Below, piece after piece: positions 56,389-64,000 of a stretch of DNA of 64,000 bases. The translations under genes were made by a program, and so were the position numbers. The notes below the pieces were generated by a model, which ran no database searches, had not been told where the DNA came from, and worked only from the letters and a program-made list of their open reading frames with translations. The first letter of the stretch is position 1, and the number at the start of each line of letters is the position of its first letter. The stretch covers positions 392,012 to 456,011 of the forward strand of contig NZ_JAGQDC010000003.1 in the NCBI RefSeq assembly GCF_023282985.1, read 5' to 3'. The DNA is from Serratia silvae. GTDB taxonomy: Bacteria; Pseudomonadota; Gammaproteobacteria; Enterobacterales; Enterobacteriaceae.

Positions 56389-57528
56389 ATGTTTGATTAT
56401 GAAGTACTGCGATTTATCTGGTGGCTCCTGGTTGGCATCCTGCTAATCGGTTTTGCCGTCACCGATGGTTTCGATATGGGTGTCGGTATTCTGATGCGCA
56501 TCATCGGTAAAACCGATACCGAGCGTCGGGTAATGATTAACGCCATTGCCCCGCACTGGGACGGTAACCAGGTGTGGCTGATCACCGCCGGTGGCGCATT
56601 GTTCGCCGCCTGGCCAATGGTCTATGCTGCCGCGTTCTCTGGTTTCTATGTGGCCATGATCCTGGTGTTGGCCTCCTTGTTCTTCCGCCCTGTCGGTTTT
56701 GACTACCGCTCGAAGCTGGAGAACAGCCGCTGGCGTAACATGTGGGACTGGGGCATCTTTATCGGTAGCTTCGTGCCTGCGGTGGTGTTCGGCGTGGCGT
56801 TCGGTAACCTGTTACAGGGTGTGCCGTTCCACATCGACGAATATCTGCGCCTGTTCTATACCGGCAACTTCTTCCAACTGTTGAACCCGTTTGGTTTGCT
56901 GGCCGGTATTGTCAGCCTGACCATGCTGGTGACTCAGGGGGCAACCTACCTGCAGATGCGTACCACTGCCGAAATTCACCTGCGCTCACGCGCTGCGGCG
57001 CAGATTTCTGCGTTGGTGATGGGCGTATGCTTCCTGTTGGCAGGTATCTGGCTGGTGAAAGGTATCGACGGTTTCGTGATCACCTCAGCACTGGATACGG
57101 CAGCGGAATCCAATCCACTGCGTAAAGAAGTGGCTCATCAGGCGGGTGCCTGGTTGATCAACTACAACAAGTATCCAATCCTGTGGGCACTGCCAGCGTT
57201 GGGCGTGGTTCTGCCACTGTTCACTGTCCTGTTTGCCCGTTTGGACCGAGCTGCGATGGCGTTCCTGAGTTCATCACTGACGATTGCCTGTGTGATCCTG
57301 ACGGCTGGGGTAACCATGTTCCCGTTCGTTATGCCATCAAGCACCGTGCCTAACGTCAGCCTGACCATGTGGGATGCGACTTCCAGCCTGTTCACGCTGC
57401 AGGTGATGACCGTTGTTGCCATTATCTTCGTGCCAATCGTTCTGGCGTACACCGCTTGGGCGTACTACAAAATGTTTGGTCGCCTGGATAAGAACTTCAT
57501 CGAAAAAAATAAGCATTCGCTGTACTAA
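56389..57528 (+). CDS. cydB: Cytochrome bd-I ubiquinol oxidase subunit II
   Basis: Membrane partner of CydA with nine predicted helices. The 379-residue protein begins MFDYEVLRFIWWLLVGILLI and has GFAVTDGFDMGVGIL, NAIAPHWDGNQVWLITAGGA and FRPVGFDYRSKLENSRWR, which are conserved in CydB. Length equals the E. coli protein. It follows cydA by 15 bp and precedes cydX by 17 bp. Confidence 0.98.
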   Translation: MFDYEVLRFIWWLLVGILLIGFAVTDGFDMGVGILMRIIGKTDTERRVMINAIAPHWDGNQVWLITAGGALFAAWPMVYAAAFSGFYVAMILVLASLFFRPVGFDYRSKLENSRWRNMWDWGIFIGSFVPAVVFGVAFGNLLQGVPFHIDEYLRLFYTGNFFQLLNPFGLLAGIVSLTMLVTQGATYLQMRTTAEIHLRSRAAAQISALVMGVCFLLAGIWLVKGIDGFVITSALDTAAESNPLRKEVAHQAGAWLINYNKYPILWALPALGVVLPLFTVLFARLDRAAMAFLSSSLTIACVILTAGVTMFPFVMPSSTVPNVSLTMWDATSSLFTLQVMTVVAIIFVPIVLAYTAWAYYKMFGRLDKNFIEKNKHSLY

Positions 57529-57545
57529 GCAAAAGGAGCTAAACC

Positions 57546-57659
57546 ATGTGGTATTTTGCCTGGATCCTCGGAACGCTTCTTGCCTGTGCCTTCGGTATCA
57601 TCACGGCGCTGGCGCTTGAGCACAGTGAAGATTCAAAAGCGCAGCAAGACGGTAAGTGA
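57546..57659 (+). CDS. cydX: Cytochrome bd-I accessory subunit CydX
   Basis: A 37-residue single-span peptide that stabilises the heme centres of the bd oxidase. It reads MWYFAWILGTLLACAFGIIT then ALALEHSEDSKAQQDGK; the first half is nearly identical to E. coli CydX. The ATG follows AAAGGAG. Its stop overlaps the ybgE start (TGATG). Confidence 0.95.
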   Translation: MWYFAWILGTLLACAFGIITALALEHSEDSKAQQDGK

Positions 57660-57955
57660 TGAGTTCGTCACTGGTGGATAAGCTGTACGCTATCACCGAC
57701 AAGGGCCCGGTTCGGGCCCTTTCATTGGTGCTGGCGGTGATTTTGGCGGGATGTATCTTTTGGGATCCTAGCCGTTTTGCAGCACGTACCAGCTCGTTAG
57801 AGATCTGGCAGGGCATCTTGCTGATCTGGGCGGTATGTGCGGGCATTGTTCACGGTGTCGGCTTCCGATCACAGAGCACGTTTTGGCGTGCATTTTTCGC
57901 GCCATTACCTGCAATTGTGATCCTGGCCGCAGGATTAATTTACGTTTCTTTATAA
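57659..57955 (+). CDS. ybgE: YbgE, cyd operon membrane protein
   Basis: A 98-residue inner-membrane protein of unknown function with about three predicted helices (ALSLVLAVILAGCIFW, GILLIWAVCAGIVHGVGF, APLPAIVILAAGLIYVSL). It is conserved as the last gene of cyd operons. The ATG at 57659 overlaps the cydX stop; a GTG one codon upstream is also possible. A terminator follows before ybgC. Confidence 0.92.
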   Translation: MSSSLVDKLYAITDKGPVRALSLVLAVILAGCIFWDPSRFAARTSSLEIWQGILLIWAVCAGIVHGVGFRSQSTFWRAFFAPLPAIVILAAGLIYVSL

Positions 57956-57975
57956 TCTATTACGCATCCCCCATG

Positions 57976-58005
57976 TTATGGGCCGTTCAGGCCCATAATT
58001 ATTTT
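57976..58005 (+). terminator. Terminator of cydABX-ybgE
   Basis: TTATGGGCC and GGCCCATAA form a perfect 9-bp stem around GTTCA, followed by a T-rich stretch. Confidence 0.8.
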
Positions 58006-58087
58006 CATTCACATTCAGTAACCCATTCCCAACCCGATCTGTCTTGCGTATAGTAGCAATCGTTAAATTGCCTTGCTGGGAAGTAGA

Positions 58088-59175
<1,088 letters not shown>

Positions 59176-59191
59176 GAAGTAGGAGGGTAGC

Positions 59192-59620
59192 ATGGCGAAA
59201 GTTCGTGGTCGTAACAAGCGTGAGCTGAAGTCGGAAATCAACATTGTTCCGCTGCTGGACGTCTTGTTGGTGCTGTTGCTGATTTTTATGGCAACCGCAC
59301 CAATCATCACCCAAAGCGTTGAAGTTGACTTGCCTGATGCCACCGATTCTAAAACGGTGTCCAGTGACGATAATCCACCGGTGATCCTGGAAGTTTCTGG
59401 CGTAGGTCAGTACACACTGGTGGTGGATCACAACCGTATGGAGCTGTTGCCGCCTGAGCAGGTGGCGGCCGAAGCCAAGTCGCGTCTGGCGGCTAATCCG
59501 AAGACGGTGTTTTTGATCGGTGGTGCCAAGGAAGTACCGTACGATGAGATTATCAAGGCATTGAATATTCTGCATCAGGCGGGTGTCGCTTCTGTCGGGT
59601 TGATGACCCAGCCAATCTAA
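59192..59620 (+). CDS. tolR: Tol-Pal system protein TolR
   Basis: Motor partner of TolQ, with one N-terminal helix (PLLDVLLVLLLIFMATAPII) that carries the protonated Asp (Asp at position 24, in VPLLDVLLV) and a periplasmic domain that may bind peptidoglycan. The 142-residue length equals E. coli TolR. It follows tolQ by 16 bp. A 78-bp gap with a hairpin separates it from tolA. Confidence 0.97.
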   Translation: MAKVRGRNKRELKSEINIVPLLDVLLVLLLIFMATAPIITQSVEVDLPDATDSKTVSSDDNPPVILEVSGVGQYTLVVDHNRMELLPPEQVAAEAKSRLAANPKTVFLIGGAKEVPYDEIIKALNILHQAGVASVGLMTQPI

Positions 59621-59641
59621 CCGTAAGGTCAGTGGCAACCC

Positions 59642-59667
59642 GGTTCCTGCACTGTGGCGCAGGAACC
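59642..59667 (+). other. Hairpin between tolR and tolA
   Basis: GGTTCCTGC and GCAGGAACC form a perfect 9-bp stem around ACTGTGGC, followed by CCGTTTTAG. It may attenuate, or protect the tolQR message. It covers the upstream in-frame start of tolA at 59654. Confidence 0.6.
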
Positions 59668-59698
59668 CCGTTTTAGCAGCAGTTTTTGGGATTCTATT

Positions 59699-60856
59699 TT
59701 GGTAAAGGCAACTGAGCAAAATGATAAGCTGAACCGCTCCGTTATTGTTTCGGTGGTTCTGCACATTCTATTGATTGCCCTGTTGATTTGGGGTTCGCTG
59801 TACGAAAATACTGAAATGAGTAGTGCAGGCGGCGGCGGTGATGGTTCCGTGGTCGGGGCCGTGATGGTCGATCCAGGGGCGGTGGTAGAGCAGTACAATC
59901 GCCAGCAACAACAGAGCAGCGATGCACAGCGTGCAGAAAAGCAGCGCCAGAAGAAGGCGGAGCAGCAGGCTGAAGAGCTGCAGCAAAAGCAGGCGGCGGA
60001 ACAGCAGCGCCTGAAAGAACTGGAACAAGAGCGTTTGGCCGCGCAGGAAAAAGCCGTGCAGGACGCCAAGGCGCAGGCCGAACAGCAGAAGAAAGCCGCT
60101 GAACAACAACAGCAGGCCGCAGAGCTGCAGAAAGCAGCAGAAGCCGCTGCGGCGAAGGCCAAAGAACAACAGAAGGCAGCCGAGCAAGCTGCGGCGAAAG
60201 CCAAAGCCGAGGCGGATAAAATAGCCAAGGCGCAGGCAGACGCACAGAAGAAAGCCGAAGCGGAAGCCAAGAAAGAAGCTGCCGCTGCCGCCGCTGCTAA
60301 AAAGCAGGCGGAAGAGGCGAAGAAAGAGGCCGCCGCGGCCGCTGAACAGAAAGCAGCTGAAGCCGCAGAGAAGAAAGCCGCTGCCGAGAAGGCTGCCGCC
60401 GCCAAGAAAGCCGCAGATGCCAAGAAGAAGGCTGCAGCTGAAGCCGCCAAACAGTCTGCCGTTGCAGATGATTTATTCGGTAGCCTGGCCGATGGTAAAA
60501 ATGCACCAAAAGGTGGCGGTGCAGCCAAGTCGAAAGGTGACGCAGCCAAGGCGAAAGGTGAGGGTAATGCTAAGACTGCGGGGGAAAGTGGCGTAGACTC
60601 CTCGGCTTATGAAAGTCAGATTAAAGCGGCCATTCAGAGTAAGTTCTACGCTTCGGGTTTTGAAGGTAAGACATGTGATTTGCGTATCAAGCTTGAATCG
60701 GACGGTTTCTTAAGCAAGGTTGAAGCTGTTGGCGGTGATCCTGCCTTGTGCCAAGCAGCCATTGCCGCTGCCAACCAAGCACGAATTCCTAAACCGCCAA
60801 GTGATGCCGTTTATCAGAAAGTTAAGAATGCGATTATAGTATTCAATCCAAAATAA
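59699..60856 (+). CDS. tolA: Cell envelope integrity protein TolA
   Basis: Links TolQR to TolB and Pal across the periplasm. The 385-residue protein has an N-terminal helix with the conserved VVLHILL (His22), a long Ala/Lys/Gln/Glu-rich helical domain from about residue 60 to 255, a Gly/Lys linker and the globular C-terminal domain (YESQIKAAIQSKFYA, KTCDLRIKLESDGF, PKPPSDAVYQKVKNA). I start at TTG 59699, which gives VKATEQNDKLN as in E. coli; the open frame extends to 59654 but that start lies inside a hairpin. It is shorter than E. coli TolA (421), mainly in the helical repeat. Confidence 0.93.
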   Translation: MVKATEQNDKLNRSVIVSVVLHILLIALLIWGSLYENTEMSSAGGGGDGSVVGAVMVDPGAVVEQYNRQQQQSSDAQRAEKQRQKKAEQQAEELQQKQAAEQQRLKELEQERLAAQEKAVQDAKAQAEQQKKAAEQQQQAAELQKAAEAAAAKAKEQQKAAEQAAAKAKAEADKIAKAQADAQKKAEAEAKKEAAAAAAAKKQAEEAKKEAAAAAEQKAAEAAEKKAAAEKAAAAKKAADAKKKAAAEAAKQSAVADDLFGSLADGKNAPKGGGAAKSKGDAAKAKGEGNAKTAGESGVDSSAYESQIKAAIQSKFYASGFEGKTCDLRIKLESDGFLSKVEAVGGDPALCQAAIAAANQARIPKPPSDAVYQKVKNAIIVFNPK

Positions 60857-60988
60857 TGGTTGTCTTTACCAAGTAACACGCATGGATGTACCTAGGTGAC
60901 CAACAGGGATTATGTAGTGTTGTTGGCGTTGGTTTGTTAAAATTCTGCTAAATTATCGCAGGCATACCGCCTGGATAAGGGAGATGAG

Positions 60989-62281
60989 ATGAAGCAGGCA
61001 TTTCGAGTAGCGTTAGGTCTTTTAGTTCTGTGGGCATCCGTGTTGCACGCGGAAGTTCGCATTGAAATCACCCAAGGGGTCGACTCCGCTCGCCCGATTG
61101 GCGTAGTGCCATTTAAATGGGCGGGTCCAGGCACGCCTCCGGAAGACGTTGGCCAGATCGTTGGCGCAGATCTCCGTAACAGTGGCAAATTCAACCCGAT
61201 TGATGTGGCACGTATGCCGCAGCAGCCTACCACTGCGGCTGAAGTGACGCCAGCGGCCTGGACTGCACTGGGCATCGACGCCGTAGTGGTAGGCCAGGTT
61301 CAGCCTGGTGCCGACGGCAGCTACCTGGTTTCCTACCAACTGGTCGATACTTCAGGTTCGCCTGGCACAGTATTGGCACAGAACCAGTTTAAAGTGACCA
61401 AACAGTGGCTGCGTTATGCGGCTCATACCGCCAGCGATGGCGTATTTGAGAAGCTGACCGGTATCAAGGGCGCGTTCCGTACCCGCATCGCTTACGTGGT
61501 GCAGACCAACGGCGGGAAATTCCCGTATGAACTGCGCGTATCGGATTACGACGGCTATAACCAGGTTCCAGTACATCGCTCACCAGAGCCACTGATGTCA
61601 CCAGCCTGGTCGCCGGATGGCAGCAAACTGGCCTACGTGACCTTTGAGAGCGGTAAATCAGCGCTGGTGATCCAGAACCTGTCTGATGGCGCTATCCGTC
61701 AGGTAGCTTCTTTCCCTCGTCACAACGGCGCACCTGCCTTCTCTCCAGACGGTAGCCGCCTGGCATTCGCGCTGTCCAAAAGTGGCAGTTTGAACCTGTA
61801 TGTGATGAACCTGGGTTCTGGCCAAATCAGCCAGATCACCGATGGCCGTAGCAACAACACCGAACCGAGCTGGTTCCCAGATGGTCAATCTCTGGCTTAT
61901 ACCTCTGACCAGGGCGGTCGCCCACAGATTTATAAGATTGGAGCAAACGGTGGTGCACCACAGCGTCTGACCTGGGAAGGTGCTCAGAATCAGGACTCTG
62001 ATGTCAGCTTCGACGGTAAATTCCTGGTGATGGTGAGTTCCAATAATGGGGTTCAGCATATCACCAAACAAGATCTCGGATCGGGAGCCGTTCAAATGTT
62101 AACGGACACGTTCCTGGATGAAACGCCTAGTATCGCACCAAACGGCACCATGGTGATCTATAGCTCCACGCAAGGTATGGGCTCTGTGCTGCAGTTGGTA
62201 TCGACTGATGGGCGCTTCAAAGCGCGTCTTCCGGCAACCGATGGACAGGTCAAATTCCCTGCCTGGTCGCCGTATCTGTGA
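60989..62281 (+). CDS. tolB: Tol-Pal system beta-propeller protein TolB
   Basis: Periplasmic protein that binds Pal and TolA. The 430-residue length equals E. coli TolB. A signal peptide ends WASVLHA before EVRIEITQG. An N-terminal alpha/beta domain is followed by a six-bladed propeller with repeats of the [23 protein letters not shown] and [12 protein letters not shown] type. The extreme N-terminus after cleavage is the TolA box in the E. coli protein. A 132-bp gap after tolA may hold an internal promoter. Confidence 0.98.
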   Translation: MKQAFRVALGLLVLWASVLHAEVRIEITQGVDSARPIGVVPFKWAGPGTPPEDVGQIVGADLRNSGKFNPIDVARMPQQPTTAAEVTPAAWTALGIDAVVVGQVQPGADGSYLVSYQLVDTSGSPGTVLAQNQFKVTKQWLRYAAHTASDGVFEKLTGIKGAFRTRIAYVVQTNGGKFPYELRVSDYDGYNQVPVHRSPEPLMSPAWSPDGSKLAYVTFESGKSALVIQNLSDGAIRQVASFPRHNGAPAFSPDGSRLAFALSKSGSLNLYVMNLGSGQISQITDGRSNNTEPSWFPDGQSLAYTSDQGGRPQIYKIGANGGAPQRLTWEGAQNQDSDVSFDGKFLVMVSSNNGVQHITKQDLGSGAVQMLTDTFLDETPSIAPNGTMVIYSSTQGMGSVLQLVSTDGRFKARLPATDGQVKFPAWSPYL

Positions 62282-62328
62282 TGCATGTGTAAAATATGTA
62301 TGGCAAAAACTATAAAAGGATCAAAGAA

Positions 62329-62838
62329 ATGCAACTGAACAAAGTGCTGAAAGGGCTTCTGCTGGCACTGCCAGTTCTGGCTGTAGCAGCTTGTAGTTCT
62401 AACAAAAGCGCGAATAACGATCAATCCGGTATGGGCGCTGGCACTGGTACAGAAAACGGCAGCAGCAACCTGTCTTCTGAAGAACAAGCACGTCTGCAGA
62501 TGCAAGAACTGCAACGTAACAACATTGTTTACTTCGGCCTGGACAAATATGACGTCAGCTCTGAGTTTGCTCAGATGCTGGATGCGCATGCTGCTTTCCT
62601 GCGTAACAACCCATCCTACAAAGTGACTGTTGAAGGTCATGCGGATGAGCGCGGCACGCCAGAATACAACATCGCTCTGGGTGAGCGTCGTGCTAACTCC
62701 GTTAAAATGTACCTGCAAGGCAAAGGCGTTTCTGCTGACCAGATCTCTATCGTTTCTTACGGTAAAGAAAAACCAGCAGTACTGGGCCACGACGAAGCAG
62801 CCTATGCTAAAAACCGTCGTGCAGTTCTGGTTTACTAA
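62329..62838 (+). CDS. pal: Peptidoglycan-associated lipoprotein Pal
   Basis: Outer membrane lipoprotein that anchors to peptidoglycan during constriction. The 169-residue precursor has the lipobox LAVAAC with the acylated Cys22 and the OmpA-like domain ([18 protein letters not shown], then [20 protein letters not shown]) with the diaminopimelate-binding Asp and Arg. The start ATG 62329 (MQLNKVLKG) fits the signal peptide. It follows tolB by 47 bp and precedes cpoB by 9 bp. Confidence 0.98.
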   Translation: MQLNKVLKGLLLALPVLAVAACSSNKSANNDQSGMGAGTGTENGSSNLSSEEQARLQMQELQRNNIVYFGLDKYDVSSEFAQMLDAHAAFLRNNPSYKVTVEGHADERGTPEYNIALGERRANSVKMYLQGKGVSADQISIVSYGKEKPAVLGHDEAAYAKNRRAVLVY

Positions 62839-62847
62839 GAGAATCGC

Positions 62848-63651
62848 ATGAACAGTAACCTCAGACGTCACCTGTTGAGTCTGGCGTTACTGGTTGGCGT
62901 AGCGGTCCCATGGGCCGCTACTGCCCAAGCGCCAATCAGTAATGTCGGCTCCGGCTCGGTCGAAGATCGTGTCACATCACTTGAGCGTATCAGTAATGCT
63001 CAGGGCCAGCTTTTGAACCAACTTCAGCAACAACTCTCTGACAACCAACGCGATATCGATACACTCCGTGGGCAGATCCAGGAAAGTCAGTATCAGTTGA
63101 ATCAGGTGGTTGAACGCCAGAAACAGATCTATCAACAGATGGATAGCCTTAGCCAGGGTGGCGCACAGAATTCCGCTGGTGCAGCAGCAGGGGCCGCAGG
63201 TGGTACAGCCGCCGCAGTGTCCTCTGATGGCGCTGGCAGCGCTCCTGCGGGTGCGACAGCCGCTGTGGCTAGTACGGGCGATGAAAACAGCGACTACAAC
63301 GCCGCTGTTTCATTGGCGCTGGAAAAAAAGCAGTATGACCAGGCGATCTCCGCTTTTCAGGCTTTCATAAAGCAGTATCCGAAATCCAATTACCTGCCTA
63401 ATGCCAACTATTGGCTGGGCCAGTTGTTCTACAACAAGGGTAAGAAGGAAGACGCGGCATACTATTATGCAGTGGTGGTTAAGAGTTACCCAAAATCACC
63501 CAAGGCGCCGGACGCAATGTATAAAGTTGGGGTGATCATGCAGGAAAAAGGCCAGGCTGATAAAGCCAAAGCCGTTTACCAGCAAGTGATCAAATCGTAC
63601 CCGACCAGCGATGCGGCCAAGCAGGCCAAGAAACGCGAAGCGAGTTTGTAA
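62848..63651 (+). CDS. cpoB: Cell division coordinator CpoB
   Basis: Periplasmic TPR protein that ties PBP1B activity to the Tol system. The 267-residue precursor has a signal peptide ending AATAQA, an N-terminal coiled coil for trimerisation (about residues 38-95), an Ala/Gly/Ser-rich linker (residues about 105-150) and C-terminal TPR repeats (DYNAAVSLALEKKQYDQAIS, PNANYWLGQLFYNKGKKEDA, APDAMYKVGVIMQEKGQADK). Length is close to E. coli CpoB (263), with the difference in the linker. It is the last gene of the operon. Confidence 0.97.
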   Translation: MNSNLRRHLLSLALLVGVAVPWAATAQAPISNVGSGSVEDRVTSLERISNAQGQLLNQLQQQLSDNQRDIDTLRGQIQESQYQLNQVVERQKQIYQQMDSLSQGGAQNSAGAAAGAAGGTAAAVSSDGAGSAPAGATAAVASTGDENSDYNAAVSLALEKKQYDQAISAFQAFIKQYPKSNYLPNANYWLGQLFYNKGKKEDAAYYYAVVVKSYPKSPKAPDAMYKVGVIMQEKGQADKAKAVYQQVIKSYPTSDAAKQAKKREASL

Positions 63652-63660
63652 GTAAAAACC

Positions 63661-63699
63661 GAGCCCAGAAGTTAGTCGATTTGACCGAATTCTGGGCTC
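63661..63699 (+). terminator. Hairpin at the end of the tol-pal operon
   Basis: GAGCCCAGAA pairs with TTCTGGGCTC; an inner AGTC and GACC add partial pairing. There is no T run after the stem, so it may end transcription weakly or stabilise the 3' end. Confidence 0.5.
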
Positions 63700-63746
63700 A
63701 TTCGCGTGAAGAACAAGCAGTTGAACCTATTGCGCCAAAATTTAGG

Positions 63747-63774
63747 TTGCGCTGCTGAGATAAATTAGTAATAT
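63747..63774 (+). promoter_or_regulatory. Promoter of the Val-Lys tRNA operon
   Basis: TTGCGC, a 16-bp spacer and TAATAT, followed by a GCCGCC discriminator, about 70 bp before the first tRNA. Confidence 0.6.
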
Positions 63775-63844
63775 ATGCCGCCGTTGCCAAGACAACTTGC
63801 AAGATGTTAAAGCAGCAAGGAAATTAGTAGTAAACCACGATAGT

Positions 63845-63920
63845 GGGTGATTAGCTCAGTTGGTAGAGCATCTCCTTTACACGGAGGGGGTCGGCGGTTC
63901 GAGCCCGTCATCACCCACCA
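63845..63920 (+). tRNA. tRNA-Val (TAC)
   Basis: A 76-nt tRNA starting GGGTGATTAGCTCAG with encoded CCA. The loop TTTACAC gives anticodon TAC. In E. coli the same position after cpoB holds a Lys/Val tRNA operon. Confidence 0.96.
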
Positions 63921-63927
63921 CTACAGT

Positions 63928-64000
63928 GGGTCGTTAGCTCAGTTGGTAGAGCAGTTGACTTTTAATCAATTGGTCGCAGGTTCGAATCCTGCACGACCCA
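63928..64000 (+). tRNA. tRNA-Lys (TTT), cut by the window end
   Basis: Starts GGGTCGTTAGCTCAG; the loop CTTTTAA gives anticodon TTT. Only the final CCA lies beyond the window. Confidence 0.95.

Noticed and set aside
59629..60549. A 306-codon Ala/Ser/Cys-rich minus-strand frame opposite tolA
   Set aside because: It arises from the Ala/Lys/Gln repeat of TolA read on the other strand; it is not a real low-complexity protein.

Overview
The window looks like a chromosomal segment of a Serratia species or a close relative in the Enterobacterales. The gene order follows the Escherichia coli miaB to tol region, but it also carries a full-length chitobiase whose catalytic Asp539-Glu540 fall at the same numbers I recall for the Serratia marcescens enzyme, a pyrrolidone-carboxylate peptidase, and ERIC elements. 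Genus is inferred from protein similarity recalled from memory; I do not assign a species.

Layout. 1-3.2 kb: 5' part of miaB, ubiF, and a minus-strand tRNA operon (Met, Leu, four Gln-TTG, Met, Gln-CTG). 3.2-4.9 kb: asnB. 5.2-18.5 kb: amino sugar and chitin region, with nagBACD on the minus strand and nagE on the plus strand, then glnS and chiP-chiQ-chb. ChiP admits chito-oligosaccharides, the GH20 chitobiase trims them, NagE imports and phosphorylates GlcNAc, NagA and NagB convert it to fructose-6-phosphate, and NagC represses the set. NagC-like palindromes are visible between nagB and nagE and upstream of chiP, and the chiP leader carries a perfect ChiX small-RNA pairing site.

18.6-25.2 kb: fur with its uof leader ORF, fldA, ybfE, ybfF, then seqA, pgm, and a His-rich PadR regulator overlapping a DUF3861 gene, preceded by three phased palindromes. 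25.2-33.3 kb: kdpFABCDE potassium transport operon, with an ERIC element inserted between kdpB and kdpC and a KdpE box in front. 33.6-42.1 kb: ybfA, a decayed ybgA, phr, an exported class II cyclic nucleotide phosphodiesterase, ybgI, pxpBCA, a broken DUF969 gene, pcp and nei. Pcp releases 5-oxoproline and PxpABC opens it to glutamate, so these genes form one salvage unit.

42.1-54.1 kb: gltA diverging from sdhCDAB-sucABCD, a large part of the TCA cycle, with ERIC elements between sdhB and sucA and after sucD. 54.8-58.0 kb: cydABX-ybgE, cytochrome bd oxidase. 58.1-63.7 kb: ybgC-tolQRAB-pal-cpoB envelope system. The window ends in a tRNA-Val and tRNA-Lys pair.

Most of the window is conserved core genome. 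I found no phage, insertion sequence, CRISPR array or clearly new multi-gene system. The less ordinary items are the PadR/DUF3861 unit with its operator array, the two gene remnants, the tandem tRNA-Gln expansion, the ERIC placements, and the periplasmic phosphodiesterase.
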